Assembly: GCF_001039355.2 (NCBI RefSeq)
Contig: NW_019775472.1
Span: forward strand, 1-64,000
Length of the DNA stretch: 64,000 bases
Reading direction: 5' to 3'
Source: Lingula anatina
Taxonomy: Eukaryota; Brachiopoda; Lingulata; Lingulida; Lingulidae
The stretch's first letter is position 1, and every line of letters starts with the position of its first letter. Below are positions 12,565 to 23,856 of the stretch, in pieces. Made by a program: the position numbers and the translations under genes. The notes below the pieces were generated by a model, which was given only the letters and a program-made list of their open reading frames with translations, did no database searches and was not told the DNA's origin.

Positions 12565-12930
12565 CGTGATCCGTAAATTAAATGACCAATTCGAACAAGT
12601 ATAAGTCAGGTTGTAATACATGTAATCAGAAATAGCATAGCACACATACAGAATATTTGTTTCTTCTGGTATGTTATTCACACGTTATTGTATGAAATAA
12701 ATTATATAATGTCACTTTTTGGTTTTCTTCTGTTGGTCTATTTTAAATAAGAATTTTTAATGAAATAAAAAAAATTAATACGTGATCCGTACATTAAGTG
12801 ACCAATTCCAACAAATAAAATTCTGGTTGTAATAATCCGTAATAGCAAAGCACGCGTGCAGAATATTTGTTTCTTCTGGTACGTCGGTTGGGCTATTTTC
12901 AATAAGAATACTTCTCACACGTTTTTCATG
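12565..12930. repeat. Imperfect 216-bp tandem duplication downstream of gene B
   Basis: cgtgatccgta recurs at 12565 and 12781, followed in both copies by taa/gtgaccaattc.aacaa, a tctggttgtaata block, then cagaatatttgtttcttctgg. The second copy is partial. No coding sequence. It fills most of the space between the gene B 3' end and the LINE. Confidence 0.6.
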
Positions 12931-13049
12931 AGAATACATGCTGTACTTGCTGTCATAACATGAATTTCCCTCATAGAATTAGTAGCCGAAAAATGTGGCT
13001 CGGTTTCTTTCGTATAACCACAGTAGCCAAAACCAAATCTTTTAAATAG

Positions 13050-14171
13050 AGTCTCCTTTTTAATCTTATTGACAGAACACAGTTTGGAGTAGTCAAGGGC
13101 AGTTCCACTACACATGCAGTAACTGAACTCATTCACAATTGGATGCAGGGTCTTGAACCCTCTCAAAATCACAAGAAGTATGCCAGAATTCTTTTCCTGG
13201 ACTTTTCAAAGGCATTTGATCTCATTGATCATAACATTTTACTAAGAAAACTTTATGACAAGGGTGTACCTGAACTACTTGTCAGGTGGGTGCAGTCCTT
13301 CCTATCCAACCGCTCCCAGAGAGTAAAATATAAAAGCTCACTCTCTGAATGGCTACACCTACATGGTGGAGTACCCCAGGGTACCCTTCTTGGGCCACTG
13401 CTTTTTGCCATCATGATTGATGACTTAAAATCCAGATGTCCAGACTACAAATATGTTGACGACACTACAGTGTATGACATTTGTAATATTGATGGTCCAT
13501 GCCACTTACAAAGTGCAAGTAACGAAATAGTGCTGTGGACACAAAATAACAATATGAAACTGAATGCCAAAAAAACCAAGACCATGACCCTAAATTTTAC
13601 ACGTTCTAAACCAGACCTCCCACCAATAGTTATAAATGACACGCCAATCTGTGAGGTTACACAGTTCAAACTTCTGGGCATCCATATTAGCAATGACCTA
13701 AAATGGGGTACTCATGTGGATCATATATATAAAAAGGCATGTGCAAGACTCTATTTCCTCCGTCAACTGAAGCGAGCTAAGCTCAGCCCTGCTAACTTAA
13801 TCCAAGTTTACCAAAGTATTGTGCGCTCAATTCTAGAATATGCCTGCCCTGTATGGCATCCAGGACTAACTATAGAGCAATGCAAACTTTTAGAGACTGT
13901 CCAAAGTCGTGCTTTAAAAATTATTTTCCCCGACCTACACTATGATGAAGCCCTGAACCTGGCAAACATGTGCACTTTAGAAAAACGAAGGGAAGATCTG
14001 TGCAAAACTTTCTTTTACAAAATAACAGAATCCTCTGACAAATTGAATCACATCTTAATTGAGCATTCCAATCGTCTTTTAAGATCTAACAATAGATACA
14101 AAGTGCCAAAATTTAAGACCGACATATTCCGATGCTTTTTTATTCCATATGCACTTTTAAATTTCCAATAG
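13050..14171 (+). pseudogene. LINE reverse transcriptase, C-terminal fragment
   Basis: One open frame of 373 codons runs to the stop at 14169-14171; an ATG at 13143 would give 342 residues. RT blocks in order: QFGVVKGSSTTHAV (upstream of that ATG), LFLDFSKAFDLIDHNIL, HGGVPQGTLLGPLLF, then the catalytic YVDD at 13452-13463, then KLLGIHIS and the thumb/C-terminal region with a terminal FIPY motif. The first catalytic aspartate (FLDFSKAFD) and both aspartates of YVDD are intact. Fingers and endonuclease are absent. The uninterrupted frame suggests a fairly recent insertion. Confidence 0.85.
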
Positions 14172-14365
14172 TATTATGCTGTCTTTTATCCTAAGTACAA
14201 TAATTTTAAAGTTCAGTTAGCAGTCTAAGTACAATAATTTTAAAGCTCAGTTAGCAGTCTTTTAACTCAGTTTTATTCATGCAAATATTCATTTTATTAT
14301 CATTTTAAATTTTTTTAAACATTCTATGTACAACTTCAACCAACTGGGTTGCAATCTTAATAAAC

Positions 14366-14412
<47 letters not shown>
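13050..14412 (+). mobile_element. 5'-truncated LINE (CR1/jockey-type non-LTR retrotransposon)
   Basis: The reverse-transcriptase half is followed by an intact C terminus, a short 3' UTR with a 34-bp tandem duplication (14191-14258), and a 3' tail tgcaatcttaataaa plus (ATT)n, typical of CR1-like elements. The left boundary is uncertain; homology in this frame starts just after a stop codon at 13047-13049. The endonuclease and N-terminal RT blocks are missing, so the copy is dead on arrival. It sits between the A/B and C/D pairs. Confidence 0.8.
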
Positions 14413-14413
<1 letters not shown>

Positions 14414-14857
14414 AATATCAACGCAAAATTGAAATAGCTTCAATTAAAAGTGAAACAGAATATACTGACAGCAGATGTTTACCCCCAAAATTATTAACTG
14501 CATAGCCATATCCACAACCGCTGCATGGTAGAAATACAGGCACCATTATACATGTATATTTATTTTGAACATATTTGTTCAAACAGCTTAGATGAATATT
14601 TAGTAAAAGGTCAGATTAAAATCTCAAAAAGACATTGCAGAAAGAAAGTACTAAGTAAAATAAAACTAAAAATGAAAGTACTAAGTAAGGAAATTTTGTA
14701 TATGTACAACGTAAGGATATTAAACGTCTCTAATATAGCACAGAATTCAACGAAGAAATCAAATTTCTACAGTTTTAAAGTCTGAGATACCACATAAAAT
14801 TCATAAAAGATATATTCACCTGCACGCTCATTCGTAATTCTTATGGTGACCATGTTT

Positions 14858-14888
<31 letters not shown>

Positions 14889-17800
14889 ACACACACACAC
14901 ACACCTCTTACATGTACTCTCACCCTCTATCTCTTTCTCTCATTCTCAGGGTCATTTTTTGACGAACACTACATGTAAGTTAAAACACTATTACCCTCAA
15001 TTGTTCTGCCATTAATTTATCGAACGTCTGCACCACACAAGGTCGTGCTGAAAAATCGCGCAGGATGTTGACCACTGGCGTTCAAAGAGTGAACAAATAT
15101 TTGCCAGATACCTTCTTATACTGGATATCACTAAATTGCTGTTTTGGTTAAGTTGTTGTCAAATGATAAGATGAAATTTTGGCAAGGAGCACTTATCTGG
15201 GACTTTGATCAGAGCAGCATCTGTCCATTAATTCGGACACACGTCGTCAACATACGGCGCCAGTTAACCTGTTTGGATCTTTGTCCCATGCCCTTGTCGA
15301 AAGGTTATCACAGAAGCGCTTTAATTTAAATTCAGTCACTGTATCATATTAGAATAAGGTGTATGCAAAACCAACTTTGTGTGATATATTCCGATTGATT
15401 ATGGTACGGTTTGCAACATTTAAATCGACAGCAGACAGTTAATTTATTATTTAAAACTCCGAAATCGAACAGCATCGTTTCAACTTTTAAGTGTGGGACT
15501 ATCGAGTAACACTAGGTTTTGGTTTATTAAAAATGGTATCCAAACGATTCTCTTTTTATTATATTATAAATATTTAGCGCGAATCACACCATTAAAACAT
15601 CCCAATGCTCAAAAATATTGTTTATTTGTGAACCATTGCTCTAAGATGTATTTCATTCACATATTTTGCTCTTTGATAAGCATATTCCATATCATGATTG
15701 GCGTTGGGTCTATGTACATATTTGTGTCATCAAACGAAATATCAACAAACCATTTTACCAAACAATAAACAAAAACATATTTTTGTCAACCAGGGTTGTT
15801 TTGATGAAACATCTTCTGGGACTTGTTTGCCAAAATCCACTTCAAATATAAATATACTTCAAACGTTTTGATCAAAGTAAATCTTCCCATATCTGACCAA
15901 TAACAACAACAGCGGTAAACAAATATTGACAAAGAACAACTGTGATGATAAATAAATCACCAAATGTGACATCAGCACTTCACCACACTGTTTTTCATGA
16001 CCTTAAAAGCCACATTTGAGGACAGGTGGAACCGTAACATAGATAAGGTCAACTGAGTGTACACAGCTTCGAGGACATATATACTTAAGCAAATATACGT
16101 ATATGTCTTGTAACGCACTGTACAGGTGTTAAATTATAACGATTCTGCAACGATATGGGTTGTAAAGGTGTAACTATTACGGTTTTCAGAAACACTATTA
16201 TTTAATTACTGACATATTGAACATAATGTAAAACAAAAACGTCAACCATCGTTTGGTAAATTTTCTGTACACGTTTCCACCATACAAATCGTTCATATAA
16301 AGACTTATTCTTTGGCCACTTTTTGTTGGTGATTTTAAATGAAATAGCATTTATAGCCGCATATCAAAAGATGTTATTCATTAATCTTTAAAGGGAAATT
16401 TAACTTTCAGAAGTACGTAAGTCATCCCGAAAAGTATCCTTATGGTCATCTCTCGATCATCATGTGATATTCAGTGCATAAGGTCTAATATTTCAATGTA
16501 AATCTTATATCGTATTACATAAACTGTTATCAGCTATAACGAAACTGGATTGATAAAAATATCCTTGAATGGATATACCATCTGCCACATTTCCGTGTAC
16601 TTCGATGTAACTGATTGCCATGTTTATAACGTCAAACACGTACTGCCGATTATATGTCATTTAAGTGCTCGTGCAGTGGCTACACCGACGCACTTTATAA
16701 TTATATAGTCAAAGCACATTTATGTAGCCAAATGTTCACAAGCACAACGAAGCTCTGTTTTTGCTCCAAATTAAGTAAGATAAGTCCATATGACTGTAAT
16801 TGTCATTTATTAATGACGAAAACTAATAAGATACAAAGTTACAAAACTGGGGAGATAATCAAACATCCCCCAAGCTATATAAGTGCCAAATATAAAAATA
16901 CACCCAGAACCTAGTATACCAGATACCACCACAGGGTTCTCACTACTAGGCAAACAGTTAAAAACCTGGGAAGTACACCCAGAACAAAGAGCATAAAACT
17001 ACAAAAAATGGATATTGCCTAGTCGACCAGAAACCCCCAATAATATTCCACCTGGTAATGCGGACACGGAGATAATCAGAAATTGGATATGAATAGATTA
17101 CGGCATGTCAATGACAGCCAGGAAATAGGAAATATGAAAACTGCAAAAACACCTGGCCCGATAGGAATATAAATATAAATAAAATAGATGCACACAAAAG
17201 AAAAAAATCAAGAATAACATGATGAAGTGACACCTAAACAAAATAGCTAACAACTGCAGTTGCATAACACAACAAATTATAAATGTATTGATAAGAACAC
17301 ATGAATAAAGGGGGAAAAATTAAGACAATAAAGAAATACTAGCCTGTGTGTGATCCAAGACTTGAAGTCATCCAATAAAAGGAAACAGCCGTCGCTGAAA
17401 CTTGAATAACAAAAACTGGTGACTGGAGAAAACTGAATATTGTCCGAAGAAAATAAAGTCACCAAGTGACAAATAACCGTCAACAGCCGTCGCAGAATCT
17501 TGAATACCAAATCTTGAAACCACAAAAGTGATGACTGGTAACCAGTGTACAAATAACAATAAAGAAACGTAAGTAATAATACAGTGTAGCTGCTAAAACT
17601 GCGGGTAAATATATCCGCAGCTACAAAGCTGAATGACTTCTCACTGAATGCAGCTCGATGGAATTAATCTCCAAAACATCTTTCATAGAATATACTTGTG
17701 TGTGCCTTGATACACAGCAGCTAAGACATTTCTTAACCCTGGACATCTGTTATCACCTTGCCATGGTCAACTGCTTAAGGTCAAAATGTGCAGACACAAG

Positions 17801-19304
17801 ACCCAAACAAAACGTTGATGTATTACCAAAAAGTTAAAAGCACCACTAAAACAAACCATTTGCTACATAAATACAATTAATTCTCTTAATTGTAGTTTCT
17901 TGGTTTAGCAGAAATTGCCACGGGACAGAGAGATAAGTTAAGGATTTTCAAACTATCATGCAGTTGATGGAATGCAATTTACATTATTGTTAAACTTAAA
18001 TTCGTAGAAGCAATGCGTCGCTTTTGAGACGTTTCCTGGGCAATATGGAGAAGCCCATCTTCCTATATATGCTGATAAACAGGACACACATGCACATGCA
18101 TGCGCATGTTTGTGAGTGTTCGTGCATGCATTTGTGTTTCACTTATAGTGGTTTGTGTTTCACTTATAGTGGTTTCTGTTGATCCAAAGGATTGTTTTAA
18201 AGAGAATTAACTGTTGTACAATAACCCTGCAGGTTTCTGTACCTACACATTTTTCCTTATAAAAACTGCATTTAATCTTCGGGATTTTCATTTATTCAAG
18301 AGAATTTATTCGCACCATTTTGTTGCCATCTCTCTCCACCCGCTGTGATCATGAAATTCACTGTGTAAAAAGCGCAAGATTCTGCCGTGCAAACATCAAT
18401 CTCAGTTGCAGAAGTGTAAACTAAACATGACATAAAATTACAATTATCAGAAGCAAAATCTGTGTATCATAAATACGGATGCTACCTTGGGAAGTCTCGT
18501 AAATTTAGTTAGCAATTACTTCAAATGCTTTGATTGAGCAATCTTAATTCCCTCCTCTTGAATACAATATTTTAGTTTATATAAAAGAAGTTATTTTTAT
18601 GTAGCTTTTATCCTGAAGCTGTATCCTTTTTTAACACAAATTCTCAAATTTTTACTGTTTTTAATACAACGACGTTTTCAAGGTATTTTATTCCCGATAT
18701 TGAATAATTTATGTATTTTATTGGCCAAATACACCTTTATCTTCTATTATATCCCTATAATCAAATTGCGTAAATAAAGGACTTCCAAGTTCATGCCATT
18801 TAACAACACTTAACGAAATGTCCTGTCATCACATTCGACTCACAAGAGTCTCCCAAGCTTAACGTATCAATAATGCAAAATTTAGCTGTCCGTTCTTTAA
18901 GAATAAATTAAGCACAACTAAATTCAAGGCACAATTCCCAATCATCATCATGTGATAAAAATTAATGGTAGGCCTACATTTATTGAGCATTCATTCTCAA
19001 ATATACCGAAACTGAAAATGATTCATTCATACCCGCAAAATGATACAGAATTAGAAACCACTTTTTCATGTCACTTCTTTTCTTGACTCAGTCTTTAAAA
19101 AGACTATAGGCCTACTTACATCTTAGAGTTGTCCAATTTCTTAAAAATGTCCATTATCATCAAAATGTACATTGCTCATTCTTAAAACTTTTGTTTAAAT
19201 ATAAAAAGTCTGTCACATTTGGTGTTTGATAAAGCAGTAATACGCAGCCCTTCTGATATCATGACATATTTTATCAGCCTACATGACCTTTAATATTCAC
19301 AGTT
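14413..19304. other. Intergenic DNA between the two gene pairs
   Basis: No coding sequence is supported. It contains a (CA)n tract (14858-14904), a 22-bp direct repeat at about 18131-18174 (gtttcacttatagtgg twice), and, at about 15.1-16.1 kb, noncoding words similar in order to those at 31.4-32.4 kb downstream of gene D. The remainder is plain AT-rich DNA. Confidence 0.5.
14858..14904. repeat. (CA)n microsatellite
   Basis: About 23 CA units with one interruption (acatac). Confidence 0.95.
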
Positions 19305-19875
19305 TTAGCCAACGAGGAGTTCCGACAATTTCACTCCTCCACTACACTTCCGGTTCCAGAAAGTCAATTTACCAATGCCAGACACGCCCTCCGAGTTGCA
19401 GCATAGATACGCCTCTGATGCGTATGTACTTAGCTCGTCCCCGCAGTCCTCCCCGGGATTATAAAATACTACCACTCTCTTCCCTGGGGGATCAATGTGA
19501 TGGTTGTACGTCTCGCACATGATCTGGCCCATGGTTTTGTAGACTTGGTCATGGGCCGAGTTCTCCACCAACAGCTTGGTCTCAAACCCCAGGGTGTCAC
19601 CTACGATGATCCTCGCCAGGCGTTCGCAGTCGGTAGGGCAGCTACGGAGCACCTTGAGGCATGTGAGGAGGTCCTCTCGGCTGCCAATGGCCTTGCGTCT
19701 ACGCAGTGTGTTGAAGAAGTTGGGGTACTTGTCCGTGATGACATAAGCGGCGCTCTCGTTGCCATACATGTCCGTGGCCCACAAAGTCTTGTGGCCGTAG
19801 ATCAAGGTCGGGAGGTCAAACAAGATAGGACCCTGAGCGGTGCTGTTGGTTTCAGCTCTAAGTCGGCATCGGCAA
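19305..19875 (-). other. Exon of gene C encoding the ten-cysteine C-terminal module
   Basis: Last exon, 571 nt, with about 22 differences from gene A's exon counted by eye, nearly all silent (one visible replacement each at Tyr/Phe and Asp/Gly). Similarity stops about a dozen bases beyond the stop codon. Confidence 0.85.
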
Positions 19876-22800
19876 CTGTTTGAAGAAAGGACAAAAGGAC
19901 AATTTTAAATAGTAGAAGTTATAACTGTATCATAAAAAGTTACCTGTATAATATACTACCAGTCATACTGGTAGTATGGCATGTCAAGCTGGAATATCTG
20001 TATAAAGGATAACTTTCTGTTGCAAGTGTACTTTTTAATCGAAATCTCTTGTTTAACGAATAGAATACAGAAGATGCACCAAGACCAATGTTTTTTCAAA
20101 GTCCTGAAAAAAGATACTACTAATTAGAAAAAACTGATACTCACTGTCTGGTGTTTTTGTCTGTTGGCCTTTCATCTACAATGATAAAATGAATATTTTA
20201 ACATGAATATTTATAAACATAGATTTACCTGTCTAACTGCCCTCTTGATGTCCTGGATTTAATAGATTTAACAGTGAAATTTTTACTCATGATTATGATG
20301 AGACCAGTGCCCGTTTATACACTTCAAATAATTATCTTTTAAATATTTTTTCAAACTCTTATAAAAATGTTATAACGTTTGAAATAACCATGGCAATTAA
20401 ATCCAATTAATTGTTTTACCATGGCAATTAAATCCATCCCCAGCATAGCCCACGTTGCAGACGCATTTAAACGAGCCGTGCGTGTTGATGCATGTCGCGT
20501 GCTGCGAGCAAGGGTTTCTTTTACACTCATTGGCGTCCTGGTCTGAAATTAGAAAAATGACGTTTTAACGTTTTAACTTAAAAGTACCATTAAATTAACG
20601 CCACAGTTATGCGACATCTTCCACTGGTCAAGGAGTTATAACAGATGACTCCTTGCTCTGGTCAAGTGCGGGCCGATGAAGGAAAATGTGCACTGAAATT
20701 GACCCAAAGTGACCTCCAATATAGCACCGTTTTGTATGAAAATCAATATGAACTAAATCTTTGTTTAAACAGACGAAACCACAGAACAAGATAACATTCA
20801 TGTGAACACATACCGCAAGTAAGTTTATCATTCCCCAGCTCCCAACTGACGGGACAACTGCAGATGGCGCCACTGTTACTATCAGTACAGTTATGACTGC
20901 ATCCGCCATTGTTGATGCGGCATGTGCTGACTGGAATAGAAGAAGACCAAACTGTTAAATAACTGTTACATTTTGCATTTAAATATTTTCAAAATTTTGA
21001 CGTTAGAGCCATGGTAAACTATAAACAGAATGATTCCATGTAATGCATTCTGTGGAAGTTAAACACCACGTTTTTATTTTTTTGTGTCTTTCTTTCAAAC
21101 TGCGGTTAAGTTTAATCTTAATTCCTTACTGCATGTTTTGTTATCTTTTGCTAACACCAAGTTCGCCGGGCATCCACAGGATATTTTCCCCTTCTCGTCT
21201 GCTTTGCAGAAATGGCTGCAGCCACCATTTTGATGAAGGCATGGAGTCACTTAAATGGAAAATAATAAGATGTAATAATTTAAAGTAGATATAGTCTATC
21301 TTAGGCCTGCCATTTATCGGTATATGTTACAAACTGTTTTGAATTCGATCGGCCAAAATGAAATATAGGAAAATATTTGATGAGGTTTTCCGATATAAAA
21401 GTCCATCAAACCAATGACATGTGTAATTATTCCTCCTACTGTATGTGTGTTGAGGAGGTAAATCTTGTTATGAGAAATAAAAAGCATATTGGATTATGAG
21501 CTCATGACGGTGTCTGTTTCTGTTAACGACACCCACAGACAACGTACAGTGCAAGCATGTAATTGTGCAACATTAATTTAATCAGCATTGACCAACACGA
21601 GCTCTTATATGTGCATGTACATGTAGTTAGCGTCTTACCACAAATCTTCTTATCTCCCGCCAGAACCAGACCGGATGGACAGCCACAAGTGACTGTAGCA
21701 TTCACATCACTATGGCAACTGTGACTACACCTACCATTGTCTATGTCACATGGGGATACTGTAAATGAAGGTAATGTGACCACATAACATGGGGGAATCC
21801 GGAGATGGGTGGGGTGGGTCATTTTCTTCTAAGGCAAGTGTATCTTTTAATGGTCTGCGACCAAATAATTTCCAGTATAGAAATTTTAACTTATCATTAT
21901 ACATGCACTTTGTATAAATATATGGAGTGTCTATATATACTGTATGTTTATCGATTCGTAAACTGATTATGCGTGTGCGTGCATGTTGTACTCATCTTGA
22001 ACGCAAGGCGTCCAAGCGTAGGGATGTCTCTTACCGCACGTGTTCCTGTCCTCCGCCAGCACCAGGTTGCTAGGACACGTACACACTGGGCTCCCTTTGT
22101 CACCAGTACAGCCGTGAGTACACGTACTGTTCAGACAGGGGTCGCTGATGTCGGTCACTGAAAGGGTAAAATATTACATATAGCACGAACGTAATGACCT
22201 CATTGTTCAGGCTATGCGAAAAAAAAACCCCAAACGCTGACGCAAGCGTATTTCATATACTTTCAGTAGCAATAAAATTGGACACCTACATGTTAGCTGG
22301 CGATATGACTTCTGATTTAATGGTAGTTAATTTAGATTTATTCAAGTAAACGAAACATATCTGTCACAAATATCATTTAGTTGAATCAACAAAGCGTTTG
22401 GGCATCTGTTTTAGAAAAGAATAAGAAATATAAATATGTATTTGAAAAAAGTTTTATAATATTTCAACGAATAAAATACAGAAAAGATAAACATTAAGGA
22501 AAATCCGTCCAACTGCTCAATCATGGAGAATAGGATAGCCAGGTGTACCTCCGCACATGTTGACGCGGCAGTTATTCCACTGGAATCGAGGGAACTTGTA
22601 CACATAATACCCCCCTGGACATTTCCGCACCATGGCGTAGTCAAAGGTGGTGTAAGTGTTGTCTAGACAGGTACAGCTGGAGCTGGAAGACCGAGTGCAG
22701 ATTTTTCTTTTGACGATGCCGTCCTTCACAGTTGGGTGACCCCCGAAAAGCCATCGTGTTTTACCATTTCCTCCACAATGATTCCAGGATACACACTGGA

Positions 22801-23793
22801 GACAGATAGCACGGTTTTCATTTACACAGGTGTAAGTGGTGTTGTGAATATAATCTCCACACTTAATTTTCCATTTTGGAAAAGAACGCACAGTATCAAC
22901 CTAATTTCTTTACTGACAAATTATTATTGGGACTTACAAGTAAAAGCGAGTCCAGCTCGGGACCGTGAATCTAACTAATACCCCTGTGAACCTTCAGTGA
23001 ATGGGATGTGCTGCTGAGTGATGAACAGGGTAAGAAATATGGAAACTGGGTTTACAACTTGGCTGGGACGGATCCAGGATTATTTGAAGGGGGGTCCAGT
23101 TTTTAGGAATGACAGGCCGCGGATACGGACCCCCCTGACCCCCCTAAATCTTCCACTGTTAGGTACCTGGTATATTGTTTAACATGCTATATTGTCATTA
23201 TTGTTATTATTCAAGAGTCATTCGTTAACTTGCCGAGTCAGCCATCCGGTTGCCTGCTCCTTTCACAAATCTGTACCAGCCTTCGAAACTTGTCATATCG
23301 TCACAATAATAGTTTAAACCATATCTTGCATTTCTCCATTCTTGGTCTAATTGTTTGTATCTCTTACAGGGATCCACTGAAAAAAAATCATTGAAGGTTA
23401 TGTAACTGGGTTTATTTTGTTACTCTGTGCAATATCAATTATTTTTAATCGATTTTAAGCTTCACAGTCTATGTACTGCACCAAACAAAACGAAACAGAG
23501 AAGGTGAAACTATATGCAGAACTACGCAGCATTTTTGCACACTTTGAGAAGAAGAAAACATTTTAAAAGAACAGACTTGATTTTTCTTTGCATTTTAAGT
23601 TGAAATGCACGTACCGCACGTTTTTTGGTCCTTATCTAATTCCATGGTCTCCGGGCACTCACATGTTCTGCTACCAGCTCCTTGTGACCGACAAGTATGA
23701 CTGCACCCGCCATTGTTACTTGAGCATGGGGACACTGAAATAATAAACCACACCAGATGAATCCTTTTGTGCATTATGCAAGGAAAGTCAAAG

Positions 23794-23856
<63 letters not shown>

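Noticed and set aside
12915..13172. 85-codon minus-strand open frame overlapping the LINE
   Set aside because: Antisense to the reverse transcriptase fragment, whose plus-strand frame shows clear RT motifs.
19497..19883. 128-codon open frame on the plus strand
   Set aside because: It is the antisense of the gene C last exon, which has a paralogue-supported reading on the minus strand.
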